NCBI GenBank assembly: GCA_026706075.1
Contig: JAPOZM010000077.1
Span: forward strand, 1-62,688
Source of the DNA: Gemmatimonadaceae bacterium
Lineage (GTDB): Bacteria; Latescibacterota; UBA2968; UBA8231
Length of the DNA stretch: 62,688 nucleotides
Reading direction: 5' to 3'
Positions 1 through 10,200 of this stretch are shown here, one piece after another. Below the pieces are notes generated by a model. The model saw only the letters and a program-made list of their open reading frames with translations, searched no databases and was not told the origin of the DNA. Numbering within the stretch: the first letter of the stretch is position 1; each line of letters opens with the position of its first letter. The position numbers and the translations under genes are program-made.

Positions 1-2
1 AC

Positions 3-584
3 ACGGTGGCGGCGGTGGGCTCGGAGCTGACCGCCTCGGTGAACGACCCGGACGGCGGGGTCACGGGGATCACCTGGCTGTGGGAGCGGCATTCGCTGAC
101 CCCCACGCCGGGGTGGGTGACGCTGCCGACCGGCGACGATCCGACCACGTACACGCCGCAGCGCGGCGACCTGGGGGGACGGTTGCGGGTGCGGGCCGAC
201 CCCTATACCGACGGCCACGGCCCGGGGAAATCGGCGCAGAACACCTCGGTCGACCGGGTGGTGGACGTGCCGGACGCGCCGGGCGACTTGAGCCCGTCGG
301 CCGGCGACGGCTCGGTGACGCTGAGCTGGGACGGGGCGGTCACCAACGGCGCGGCGATCCGCCGCTACGAGCATCGCCGCCGCCCGAACGCGCAGGGGGA
401 AGACCAGTGGACGGGGTGGGCCGAGGTGCCGGTCGAAGAAGACGACCATGCTCGGGACGCCCGTTCGGCGGTGGTGTCGAGCCTGACGAACGGGACCCTG
501 TACACCTTCGAGGTGCGGGCCGTCAATGGCGTGGGGCCGGGGGTGGCGGCCGACACCACGGCGACGCCGGGATGCGAGTGCTGA
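3..584 (+). CDS. Fibronectin-III/Ig-like repeat protein, 5' fragment (left-truncated, frameshifted)
   Basis: This is the left end of a large modular surface or secreted protein. The frame is open to the window edge, so the true start is outside. The visible part holds an Ig/cadherin-like module (asymmetric DPDGG and TWLWE segments) and then a fibronectin type III domain recognisable by PDAPGDLSPSAGDGSVTLSW and LYTFEVRAVN. The frame stops at 584 just after the fold ends, while homologous module sequence continues at once in another frame from about 572. I read this as one gene interrupted by an apparent one-base deletion near 570-584. It could be a genuine frameshift or an assembly indel. Function is inferred as cell-surface adhesion or matrix binding; no catalytic motif is visible. 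Confidence 0.6.
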   Translation, partial: TVAAVGSELTASVNDPDGGVTGITWLWERHSLTPTPGWVTLPTGDDPTTYTPQRGDLGGRLRVRADPYTDGHGPGKSAQNTSVDRVVDVPDAPGDLSPSAGDGSVTLSWDGAVTNGAAIRRYEHRRRPNAQGEDQWTGWAEVPVEEDDHARDARSAVVSSLTNGTLYTFEVRAVNGVGPGVAADTTATPGCEC

Positions 585-1954
585 CCGTGCAGGGCCCGAG
601 CGACACCACGTTCGCCGAGGGCCACACCGGGGAGGTGGCCCGGTACTGGGTGGCCGACGGCGGCGGCCAGCGGGTGACGCCGGACGGTTGGGAGGCCCTG
701 GCCGGGGCGGATCGAGGCAAGCTGAGCCTGGCGGCGGCGGGGACGGACTCGGCGGCGCTGTCGTTCAAGACGGCGCCGGACTACGAGGTGCCGGCCGACG
801 CCAACCGGGACAGCGTCTACGAGGTGTCGGTGCAGGCCCGTCAGGGTCCACTGCGATCGGCGCCCTACCCGGTGCGGGTGCGGGTGACCAACGAGGACGA
901 TCCGGGCTTCATCACCTTCGCGCCGGCCACCCCGAAGGTGGGAGGGACCGTCCACGCGACGCTGGCCGATGAGGACGGCGGCGCGGGGATCGTCGCCAGC
1001 AAGGTGATCGAGGACAGCGACGAGGGGCACGGCTGGCACTGGACACCTTCTGACGCCCTCGATCCCTGTCCCCCACCCTCGGGCGCCAGCGGCGCCGTGT
1101 CGCTGCTCGGGGATTGCTACAAGGTGCCGGCGTCGGCCGCCGGCCGGCGGGTCCGGGTGTTGGTGCGCTACGACGACGCCCACGGCCCGGACAAGACCGC
1201 CGAGGACAGCACCGGCGTGGTGCAGGCCGTCCCGCCAGGTCCGCCCGAGGACGTGGAGACGGACCCCGGCGACGAGCGGGTGGCGCTGACGTGGACCGAG
1301 GCGGAGCCCAACGGGGCGGCGGTGGACCGCTACGAACACCGCCACCGGATCAGCTCGACTTTGAGTTGGGACGAGGATCGCGGATGGAACACGGCCCCCG
1401 GCGGCGGGGCCGCCCGCAGCGACACGGTGAAGACCCTGGACAACGGAACTTCGTACACCTTCCAGATCCGGGCCCGCAACGCCAAGGGCTACGGCGACAC
1501 CGTGGAGGTGTCGGCCACGCCGGCCACGGTGCCCGATCCGCCGGATCTGAGCGCCGAGCCGGGCGACCGGCAGGTGGCGCTGACGTGGACGGCGGCACCC
1601 GACAACGGGGCCGAGGTGGATCTCTACGAAATGCGCTACCGCAGCCGCTCCCGTTGGACCGGCCGCGACTGGCACCCGGTCGACGGCGAGGGCGCCGCCC
1701 GCGACACCACGGTGACGGGTCTGAGCCCCGACACCACCTACACCTTCCAGGTGCGGGCCCACAACCGCGTGGGCTACGGCGAGCCCGACTCGGTGGCCGC
1801 CGCGCCGCCGAATCAGAAGCCGGTCTGCACCGGCCCGGAGACGCCGAGCCTGGCCGAGAACGGGTCCCGGCAGGTCGGGACCTATACCTGCACCGACCCC
1901 GGCGATGCGATCACCTGGATCCTGAAGGGGGCCCAGGCCGCAGCTTGCAGTTGA
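572..1954 (+). CDS. Fibronectin-III/cadherin-like repeat protein, middle fragment
   Basis: About 460 residues from an in-frame ATG at 572, which may be only an accident of the frameshift rather than a real start. The order is a cadherin-like module (GPSDTTFAEGHTGEVARY), an Ig-like module (GFITFAPATPKVGGTVHATL), two fibronectin-III domains (each ending in SYTFQIRARN or TYTFQVRAHN), and the start of a further cadherin-like module (PETPSLAENGSRQVGTYTC). The frame ends at 1954. The same module continues in the next frame, and the paralogous module at about 2798-2826 shows that one base is missing near 1940. Codon use matches the flanking fragments. It is probably one gene with the fragments on both sides. 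Confidence 0.6.
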   Translation: MRVLTVQGPSDTTFAEGHTGEVARYWVADGGGQRVTPDGWEALAGADRGKLSLAAAGTDSAALSFKTAPDYEVPADANRDSVYEVSVQARQGPLRSAPYPVRVRVTNEDDPGFITFAPATPKVGGTVHATLADEDGGAGIVASKVIEDSDEGHGWHWTPSDALDPCPPPSGASGAVSLLGDCYKVPASAAGRRVRVLVRYDDAHGPDKTAEDSTGVVQAVPPGPPEDVETDPGDERVALTWTEAEPNGAAVDRYEHRHRISSTLSWDEDRGWNTAPGGGAARSDTVKTLDNGTSYTFQIRARNAKGYGDTVEVSATPATVPDPPDLSAEPGDRQVALTWTAAPDNGAEVDLYEMRYRSRSRWTGRDWHPVDGEGAARDTTVTGLSPDTTYTFQVRAHNRVGYGEPDSVAAAPPNQKPVCTGPETPSLAENGSRQVGTYTCTDPGDAITWILKGAQAAACS

Positions 1955-4900
1955 GGCCGCTGTCCCCGCCGCAGGCCGCCCGGCGCCACCTCGTCTTCCG
2001 CAACGTCCCCAACTACGAGCTTCGCAGGCAGCCCTACGAGGCCCTGGTGATCGGCCGCGACCGCGGGGGGCTGTCGGATACCGTGGAGGTGACCGTGACG
2101 GTGCTCAATGGCCCCGATGACGGGAAGGTCACGCTGGACAACCCGAGCCCCCGGGTGGCGGAGTGGATCACCGCCGAGCTGGTCGACGAAGACGGCGGCG
2201 TCGAGAACACCCTGTGGACGTGGCCGCGAACGACGCCGGGCGGGGCGTCGGACGATGGCGCCCAGGGGCAGGCCGACGCGAGCCACCGCCACTACGTGCC
2301 TCTGAGGGCTCTCGGCAAGCATCTGCAGGCCCGCGTCAACTACGACGACGACTACGCCGAGGAGAACACGGCGATCAGCGACAAGACGGAGCCGGTGCGG
2401 GCCAACGTGCCCGGGGCCCCGCTGTCGCTGCAGGCCACCCCCGGCCCCCGGCAGGTGCGCTTGAGGTGGAACCCGGCGGCCACCCGAGGCGCCGCCGTCG
2501 ACAGCTACCAGGTCCGCGTCGATGCGGGCCTCTGGTCGACCGTGCCCGGGCTCGGCGCGGCCCGGGACACCACGATCAGGGATCTGGACAACGGCACCCC
2601 GTACACCTTCGAGGTCCGCGCCCAAAACAGCGAAGGCGCCGGGGCCGCCGCCTCGGTGGACGCCGCGCCGGTGAATCAGAAGCCGGACTGCATCGGCCCG
2701 GAGACGAAGAGCCTGGCCGAGAACGGGTCCCGGGAGATCGAGACCTATACGTGCAACGACCCCGGCGATGCGATCACCTGGGACCTGGGGGGGCCCCAGG
2801 CCAGCAGCTTCGAGCTGGCGCCACTGAGCCCGGCCCAGGCCAGCAAGCGCCAACTCAACCTGCGCAGCGTGCCCGACTTCGAGGCCCGCAGCAGCTATCG
2901 GGTCTGGGTGATCGGCCGCGACACCGGAGAGTTGTCGGATACCGTCCAGGTCACGGTGACGATCACCGACGTGAACGAACGTCCCGACGTCAGCGGATCG
3001 ACCGCCGTCTCGGTCCCGGAACGGACGAAGCCGGTGGCCACCTACACCGGCAGCGATCCGGACGCCGGCGACGCTGCGGCCCTCACGTGGGACTTGGACA
3101 GCACCCATGCCGCCCTCTTCGAGCTGAAGGCGGTCACGTCGCAGCCGACCAAGAGGAGCGTCCAGTTCAAGAGCAACCCCCACTTCACGCGCAGCAATGC
3201 CAGCGCCAACACGAAGGTCGTGGCCGTGGTGGTGGAGGACGCGGACGGCCTGTCCGGCCGCGAGACGGTGACCGTGACGATCACCGACGCGGACGACCCG
3301 GGGCTGGTCACGGTGACGCCTTCGAGCCCCAAGGTCGGCCAGACGGTCACCGCGATTCTCACGGACTCGGACGGTGGGATCTCGGACACGTCCTGGGCCT
3401 GGACCCCGAAACACGAGGGCGCCAGCGGCCTCTCCTTTCAGCGCCGATCGACGCGCGAGGTGGTGGAGGCCGACGTGGGCTCGCACATCCAGGCCACGGC
3501 CAGCTACGACGACCACCACGGCGACGGCAAGTCGGCCACGGGCCGGACCACCCACGTCGTGCAGGCCATCCCCCCGTGCCCGCCGTCGCTTCGGGTCAGC
3601 GTCGGCGACGGGCGGGCGACGTTGAGCTGGACCGCGCCCACCTGCACCGGCGGCGCGGCCATCGACCGCTACCAATACCGCTACCGCAGCGGCTCGAGTT
3701 GGACCGGCCGCACCTGGAACACCGTCACCGGCGGCGGCGGGGCTCGCAGCGTCACGGTCGGCAGCTTGAGCAACGGGACTTCGTACACCTTCCAGGTGCG
3801 GGCCCACAACCGCGAGGGCTACGGCGAGCCCGACACCGAGACCGCCACGCCGGCCACGGTGCCCGGGGTGCCGCCCGACGTGAAGGCCGACCCGGGCGAC
3901 GGTCAGGTGGCGTTGCGTTGGGGCGCGGCGGCGGCCAACGGCTCCGAGATCGAGTACTACGAAACCCGGCACAAGCGCACCGTCGGCGGCTCGTGGAGCA
4001 GCTGGTCGCGGGTGGGCGGCGACGACGGCGACGGCCGCGCCCGCAACCGGACGATCACCGGGCTGACGAACAAGCAGGAATACACCTTGCAGGTGCGCGC
4101 CAGGAACGGGACCGGCCACGGTGCGGCCGGCGAGGCCCGGGCGACGCCGGTGGCGCCCAACCGCCGGCCGACGGTCAGCGGCCCGGAGAGCCCGTCGGTG
4201 GCCGAGAACGGGTCGAAGAAGGTGGGCACCTACACCGGCACCGACCCGGACGCCGGCGACACGGTCACCTGGTCGCTGTCGGGGACGGACCCGAGTCACT
4301 TCGAGTTGAAGACGCCGGCCGTGATGCCGGGCACGCGACGGGAGTTGCACTTCAAGAGCACGCCCAACTACGAGGCCCGCCGCAGCTACTCGGTGCGGGT
4401 GCGGGTCCGCGATGGGGGCGGGCTGGCCGACTCGGTGGACGTGGCGGTGACCGTGACCGATGTGAACGAGGCGCCGGTGATCTCGGGGCCGGCCCGCAAA
4501 TCGATCCCCGAGAACAGCACCGGGGCCGTGGCCACCTACACGGCCGCCGACCCGGAGGACGACGAGGTCGCCTGGTCCCTGTCGGGCACCGACAAGGGGG
4601 ACTTGTCGATCTCCAGCGGCGGCGTCCTGCGCTTCGCCTCGACGCCGAACTACGAGAGGCCCGCCGATTCCAACACCAACAACATCTACAGCTTCACGGT
4701 GGTGGCCACCGACGACGGCACGCCGGAAGCAGCCTCCAGCCGGACCGTGAGAGTGACGGTGACCAACGCCGACGATCCGGGGGTCGTCACCCTGGATCCC
4801 AGCCGCCCCAGGGTGGCCGAGCATGTCACGGCCACCCTCACCGACGGGGACGGAGGCATCAGCGGGCCGACCTGGTCCTGGAGTACCGAGAGCGGCGCCG

Positions 4901-6021
4901 CCGGCCAGGCCTCCTCGGTGCAGTCGTACCGCTACACCGTGCCGGCTTCCGACGTCGGCAAGCGTCTGCAGGCGTCGGTCAGCTACACGGACAACCACGG
5001 GTCGGGCAAGAGCGCGTCCGGGCGGTCCAGCGTCGTGCGGGCGAACACACCCACGGCGCCGCCAAGCTTCCGCGCCGTGCGCGGCAACGGGCAGGTCGCC
5101 CTCTCCTGGGGGGCGGCCGACGGCCGGGGGGCCGCCGTCGACCGCTATGACATCCGCCGTGCGGGCGGGGGCTGGGCGGCCGTGCCCGGCGCCGGCAGCG
5201 CCCGCGACACGACGGTGACCGGGCTGACCAACGGCACGTCCTACACCTTCGAGGTCCGGGGCCACAACCGCGAGGGCCACGGCGCCTCCTCCAGCGACTC
5301 GGCGACGCCGGCCACCTTGCCCGGGGCGCCGACGAACCTCGGCACCTCCCGGGGACCCGAGTCAGGCAAGGCGACGATCTCCTGGTCGGCGGCGCCGGCC
5401 AACGGCTCGCCGATCACCCGGTATCAGTATCGCCGGCGCATCGGCACCACCGGCTCGTGGCGGGGATGGTTCACCGTCGCCGGCGGCGGCGCCGCCCGCA
5501 GCCGCACGGTGACCGGGCTGGGCGACTTCACCCCCTACACCTGGGAGGTCCGCGCCGAGAACGACGTCGGCTTCGGGCCGGCGGCCTCGATCTTTCAACG
5601 GCGCCTCGGGCCCGGCGGCAAAGCCGGGGACGCCGAAGACGACAACCTCGGCGACAACGAGGGCGAGCCCGACACCCCCATGGAGGACGAGTCCGACGAC
5701 ACCGCCACGGCCAAGCCCGTCGCCGGCGGGCTCGCGGGACCGGCGGCGCTGCACGTGACCACGGCCCCCAACCCGTTCAACTCCAGCACCACCCTGTTCC
5801 TTCACCTGCCCACGGCCGGGCCCGTGACCCTGACCGTCTACAACACGGCCGGCCAGGTCGTGGCCCGCCTCGTGCCCGGGATCTGGCTGGACGCCGGCCC
5901 CCACGTGCGCGAGTGGGACGGCCGCGACGATCACGGCCGCGCGGCGGCCTCCGGCCTGTACCTCTACCGCCTCATCGCCGCCGAAGAAGTGCGCGTCGGC
6001 AAGATCGCCCTCATCCGGTAG
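1942..6021 (+). CDS. Fibronectin-III/cadherin-like repeat protein, C-terminal fragment with sorting tail
   Basis: About 1,360 residues that complete the adhesin begun upstream. There is no convincing start codon at the left, so this is a fragment created by the frameshift near 1940. It alternates cadherin-like modules (recurrent SLAENGSR and DPDAGD motifs), Ig-like modules of the VTVTPSSPKVGQTV type, and fibronectin-III domains ending in SYTFEVR or YTFQVR. An acidic linker (about 5635-5700) separates these from the last 90 residues, which hold the NPFNSSTTLFL...YNTAGQVV...EWDGRDDHGR...SGLYLYRL...KIALIR tail. This tail is the type IX/FlgD-Ig-like C-terminal domain found on secreted FCB-group proteins, so export to the cell surface or medium is expected. 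The ligand is unknown. Confidence 0.7.
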   Translation, partial: SLQLRPLSPPQAARRHLVFRNVPNYELRRQPYEALVIGRDRGGLSDTVEVTVTVLNGPDDGKVTLDNPSPRVAEWITAELVDEDGGVENTLWTWPRTTPGGASDDGAQGQADASHRHYVPLRALGKHLQARVNYDDDYAEENTAISDKTEPVRANVPGAPLSLQATPGPRQVRLRWNPAATRGAAVDSYQVRVDAGLWSTVPGLGAARDTTIRDLDNGTPYTFEVRAQNSEGAGAAASVDAAPVNQKPDCIGPETKSLAENGSREIETYTCNDPGDAITWDLGGPQASSFELAPLSPAQASKRQLNLRSVPDFEARSSYRVWVIGRDTGELSDTVQVTVTITDVNERPDVSGSTAVSVPERTKPVATYTGSDPDAGDAAALTWDLDSTHAALFELKAVTSQPTKRSVQFKSNPHFTRSNASANTKVVAVVVEDADGLSGRETVTVTITDADDPGLVTVTPSSPKVGQTVTAILTDSDGGISDTSWAWTPKHEGASGLSFQRRSTREVVEADVGSHIQATASYDDHHGDGKSATGRTTHVVQAIPPCPPSLRVSVGDGRATLSWTAPTCTGGAAIDRYQYRYRSGSSWTGRTWNTVTGGGGARSVTVGSLSNGTSYTFQVRAHNREGYGEPDTETATPATVPGVPPDVKADPGDGQVALRWGAAAANGSEIEYYETRHKRTVGGSWSSWSRVGGDDGDGRARNRTITGLTNKQEYTLQVRARNGTGHGAAGEARATPVAPNRRPTVSGPESPSVAENGSKKVGTYTGTDPDAGDTVTWSLSGTDPSHFELKTPAVMPGTRRELHFKSTPNYEARRSYSVRVRVRDGGGLADSVDVAVTVTDVNEAPVISGPARKSIPENSTGAVATYTAADPEDDEVAWSLSGTDKGDLSISSGGVLRFASTPNYERPADSNTNNIYSFTVVATDDGTPEAASSRTVRVTVTNADDPGVVTLDPSRPRVAEHVTATLTDGDGGISGPTWSWSTESGAAGQASSVQSYRYTVPASDVGKRLQASVSYTDNHGSGKSASGRSSVVRANTPTAPPSFRAVRGNGQVALSWGAADGRGAAVDRYDIRRAGGGWAAVPGAGSARDTTVTGLTNGTSYTFEVRGHNREGHGASSSDSATPATLPGAPTNLGTSRGPESGKATISWSAAPANGSPITRYQYRRRIGTTGSWRGWFTVAGGGAARSRTVTGLGDFTPYTWEVRAENDVGFGPAASIFQRRLGPGGKAGDAEDDNLGDNEGEPDTPMEDESDDTATAKPVAGGLAGPAALHVTTAPNPFNSSTTLFLHLPTAGPVTLTVYNTAGQVVARLVPGIWLDAGPHVREWDGRDDHGRAAASGLYLYRLIAAEEVRVGKIALIR

Positions 6022-6260
6022 CTATCGCCCCGCCTTGGCAGGGCAGCGCGTGGGACAAGAAGGAAGGGACCGACATTCCCGAGGTCGACATCGCCTTGGC
6101 GACCTGTTACCCGGAAGGTGCGATGTACTGGAAGCTGCTGGACATCCCGGACACGGACCGGCTTGAGGCGGTGCGGGTTTCGAAGGGGGTGGTCCGGGAC
6201 TATGTGCCGAATGGCGACTACGCCTTGAGGGGAGGACACTTGGGGAGGGATCAAGAACCA

Positions 6261-7159
6261 ATGAGCAATCGCGGGTGGTTGCTGGCGGCGGTGCTTCTGG
6301 TGTTGGGTGGTCCGCTCGGCGGGCAAGAGGGCAAGGAGTCCCCAATCGCGGAGGAGAACACGGCGATCCGCGACAAGACGAAGCCGGTGCGGGCCAACGT
6401 GCCCGGGGCCCCGCTGTCGCTGCAGGCCGCCCCCGGTCACCGGCAGGTGCGCTTGAGGTGGACCCCGGCGGCCACCCGAGGCGCGGCCATCGACAGCTAC
6501 CAGGTCCGCGTCGATGCGGGCCCCTGGTCGACCGTGCCCGGGCTCGGCGCGGCCCGGGACACCACGATCGCGGGTCTGACCAACGGCACCTCGTACACCT
6601 TCGAGGTCCGCGCCCACAACCGTGTCGGCGCCGGGGCCGCCGCCTCGGCAGAGGTCGCGCCGGCCGGGGGGCCCGGCCCGGCGACTCTGGCCGCCGATCC
6701 CGGCGACCGGCAGGTGGAGCGGACCTGCACGGAGGCGGCGCCCAACGGGGCCGAGGTGCAGGTGTACCGGTACCGCTACCGCGGCGCGTCGGGATGGACG
6801 GGCCGCGACTGGCACAGGGTCGCCGGCCAGGGCGCCGCCCGGGACACGACGCTGACAGGTCTGAGCAACGGCACCCTCTACACTTTCGAGGTGCGGGCCA
6901 TAACCGGGAAGGCTCCAGCCGGCCCGACACGGAGACCGCCAAGCCGGTGAACCGGGCCCCGACGTGCATCGGGCCGGAGCGCACAAGGCGGGTGGGCACC
7001 TGCACCTGCTCGGGTCCGGACCCCGGGGACGCGGTCACCCGGTCGCTGGGGGACACCGACGCGAGCCACTTCGAGCTGAAGACGCCGGCCGAGATGCCGG
7101 GCAAACGGGAACTTGCACTCGAAGGAGTGCGCGTCGGCAAGCTCGCCCTCATCCGGTAG
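6261..7159 (+). pseudogene. Decayed mosaic paralogue of the upstream FN3 adhesin
   Basis: It starts at ATG 6261 with a clear signal peptide (MSNRGWLLAAVLLVLGGPLG). It then jumps straight into a stretch nearly identical in DNA to 2360-2672 of the upstream gene, followed by a second FN3 domain. The frame breaks near 6900 (stop at 6950): relative to the FN3 consensus one base is missing in the codons for RAHN. The other frame then continues with a cadherin-like piece (ASHFELKTPAEMPG) that joins abruptly to the last ten residues (RVGKLALIR) of the sorting tail, ending at 7159. The FlgD-like domain and most modules are deleted. It is best read as a recombination-derived, inactive cassette. The 239 bp before it (6022-6260) show no convincing gene. 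Confidence 0.65.
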
Positions 7160-7229
7160 GGGATGCGGGGTGCTGTTCCCGATCTTCGCCGGCCCTGGGC
7201 GGCGTGGCCGACTCACTGGGAGATGGAAG

Positions 7230-10200
7230 ATGATGAAAAGGCTCCTGCTCGCTCTCACCCTCTTGCCGGTCGCTGTCTGCCAAGCCTCCCCTGCGTCCGA
7301 CAGTCTGCATGCCTGCCTGGTTCACGATCCCGAGCGGGACCCGCCGCTCACCTACGCCGCCGGCAAGCGCCTGGCGGACCTGAACGTCGGCGAGCCCCGC
7401 ACCGTGCGGCTGTTCTACTTCCTGCCCAATGACCGTCCCTTCCGCCCGGAGGTCGTGCAGAGGCTGAAGGAGGAGATTCTCCACATCCAGGCATGGTACG
7501 GCGAGCAGATGGAGGCTCACGGGTACGGGTACAAGACCTTCCGCATCGAGACCGACGACGAGGGCGATCCGGTCGTTCACCGCGTGGATGGGCAGCATCC
7601 GGACAGCCACTACCTCGACTACACGTGGATCGTTCTCGACGAGATCCGAGGCGCTTTCGATCTGTCGCAGAGCATCGTCGGAGTCGTGGTCGACAACAGC
7701 AGCAACCTGCTCAGCCGAAGTGCGGTCGGAAAGGCTACATGGGGTGGAAAGAGAGAGGGGGTCGCCTTGGTAACGGCTGAGTTCATCTGGCCGACTCTGG
7801 CGCACGAGTTGGCCCACATCTTCGCCCAAGCCTTGTACCACGATTATCGCAGCGAGAAGTACATCCTGAGCTATTCGGGCTTGAGAGGGGCACTGTCCGC
7901 GTGCGGCGCCGAGGCCATCGCGGTCCATCCCTACTTCAATCCCGATGTCGGCCCTGAGTGGAGCGGCGAGAACCCGACCGTCCAACTCCTGTCGGCGACG
8001 ACCTATCCCGAAGGTACGGAGAGCGTCCCCATCCGGCTCAGGGTGAGCGACGCGGACGGGCTTCAGCAGGTACGCCTGCTGGTTCGCACGGGAAGGTCGC
8101 ACCAAGCCTTCGTCGTACCAGGAGGGGAGGAACTGAAGACCTGCCGGGGATTGATGGGCGTGGAAGAAGCCGTGGTTGAAATCGAGTACGATGGCGTCAT
8201 CCCCTCGGGCCCTGGCTTCCACGATCTTTCCGATCCGCAGGTGCATCCGATCTCCGTCCAGGTGGTCGACAGGAATGGAAACACGGGGACCTTCCTCAGC
8301 TTTGACCTATGGGAGGTTTCTCGTCAGCACCTGGCTACCTTCGAACTGCCGGAAAGCGTCCATGGAGTGGCCTTTGCGTCCGGTGACAGGGGCCTCTCCT
8401 CCGCGTCAGCAGGAGGTGTGAAGCTGTGGGATCCGGAAACGGGCCGGTACGCTGATCTGGCGGGACCCGACGGCGGCGTCACGGCGGTGGCCCTGTCTGC
8501 GGACGGCGCCACCCTGGCCTCGGGGTCCACCAGCGGTCAGATCCAGCTTCTGGATCTGGATAGGGACCGCGTGATCGCCACGCTCTCCGGTCATGCTCAC
8601 CCGATCCGCTCCCTGGCTTTCTCGCCCGGCGGCGCCGTCCTCGCTTCCGGGGCTTCTGACGGTATCCGGCTGTGGGACGTGGCGACGCAGACCCGTACCG
8701 CGACCCTGCCCATGGACGTCACCTCGTTGGCCTTCTCCCCCGACGGCGAGACTCTCGCCTCCGCCTCCGAGGACGGGGTCCGACTCTGGGACGTGGCGAC
8801 GCAGGCCGAGATCGCGTCCCATTCCCATGGTGGTGACCGCTGGGGGCCCGAGGTCAACACCGTGGCGTTCTCGCCGGACGGCACCCTGGTCGCCTCCGGG
8901 GGGGACGATACCACCGTGCGGCTGTGGGACGTGGCCACGGGGAACGTCGCCGTCCTCGAAGGACACGATCGGCCCGTCCGTTCGGTGGCCTTCTCCGCCG
9001 ACGGAAACCAACTGGCATCCGGCGCTGACCTTGCCGTGATCCTGTGGGACCCGGGGACGAAGGAGAAGCTCGTCACTCTGCGGGGGGAGGGCCGTGGGGT
9101 CGTCACGGTGGCCTTCTCGCCCGATGGTACGACGCTCGCCGCGGGGGCGGAGGACGGCAAGATCGGACTCTGGGACGTGTCGGAGTGGCTGGAGGCCCGT
9201 CCTCGTAGCCTGCGGATGGTCTCGGGCGACGATCAGCAGGCGACGGACGGCGAGCCGTTGGCGCCTCTGATTGTTGAGGTGAGGAATCAGTACGGCCATC
9301 CGCTGTCCGGTGTGGAGATCACCTTTACCGTCACCCGGGGGGAGGGCCAGCTCGGGGACCGGTTCACGTTGGAAAGGGTCTTGAGCGACGCCAGGGGGCG
9401 CGCCGAGGCGGTGCTCACTCCCGGCCCGGGGACGAACACGGTGGAGGCATCGGTGGAGGGGCTCGAGGTCGTGACCTTCCGTTCGTCGGGAACGGCCACG
9501 CCTCCCTTGGTGCGAGATCCCCGCCTCCGGCCTCTGCCAGATGGTGCCGCCAACCGGCTGGGAAGAGGTCGGATTGCCTATGGACACGGGGCGATCGATT
9601 TCTCTCCGAGTGGTGAACTCCTCGCCGTGGCGACGTACACCGCCGGAATCTGGCTCTACGATGTGGCAACCCTCCAGGAAGTGGCTTGGCTACCTGCACC
9701 AATAGCTCTCGAGGTCGCCTTTTCGCCTGATGGAAAGACCGTGGCCTCTTCCGCAGATTGGAGGGACCGGGGTACCAGGCTGTGGGACGTGGCAACAGGA
9801 AACCAGATTGCCACCATTCCGCCGACGGCTTCGTCCTTGGCTTTCTCGCCGGATGGGAGGACTCTGGCTTCCGGCGGGACCTTCGGGATTGACCTATGGG
9901 AGCTGGAGACAGGAACCAAGGTGGCTTCGGCACACTTGCCCGACCGTGCGTGGTGGACAATGGAGTCCGTGGCGTTCTCGCCGGATGGGACCACCCTGGC
10001 TGCTGGGTCAGGGGAGGATGACTCGGTCACGCTGTGGGACGTGGCCACCTTTACCCGGACTGCGACCTTCGAGGGGCACACCGACAAAGTCACGGCCGTC
10101 GCCTTCTCGCCCGACGGACGGACCGTGGCTTCCGCCTCGGACGATCACACGGTCAAGCTCTGGGACGTAGCCACGGCATCCGAGGTCGCGACCTTTGACG

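Noticed and set aside
365..5280. Long minus-strand frames opposite the FN3 adhesin
   Set aside because: Repetitive antisense of the FN3 modules, without starts, ribosome sites or domains.
6022..6260. Open frame linking the adhesin end to the mosaic copy (GTDIPEVDIALATCYPEG and onward)
   Set aside because: It has no start signal and no family. The signal peptide at 6261 gives a better gene start.
7655..7680. GATCTGTCGCAGAG inside the WD40-protein gene, resembling the WYL-linked element
   Set aside because: It lies inside a coding region, has no left palindrome half and no YAGNTT at 8 bp.
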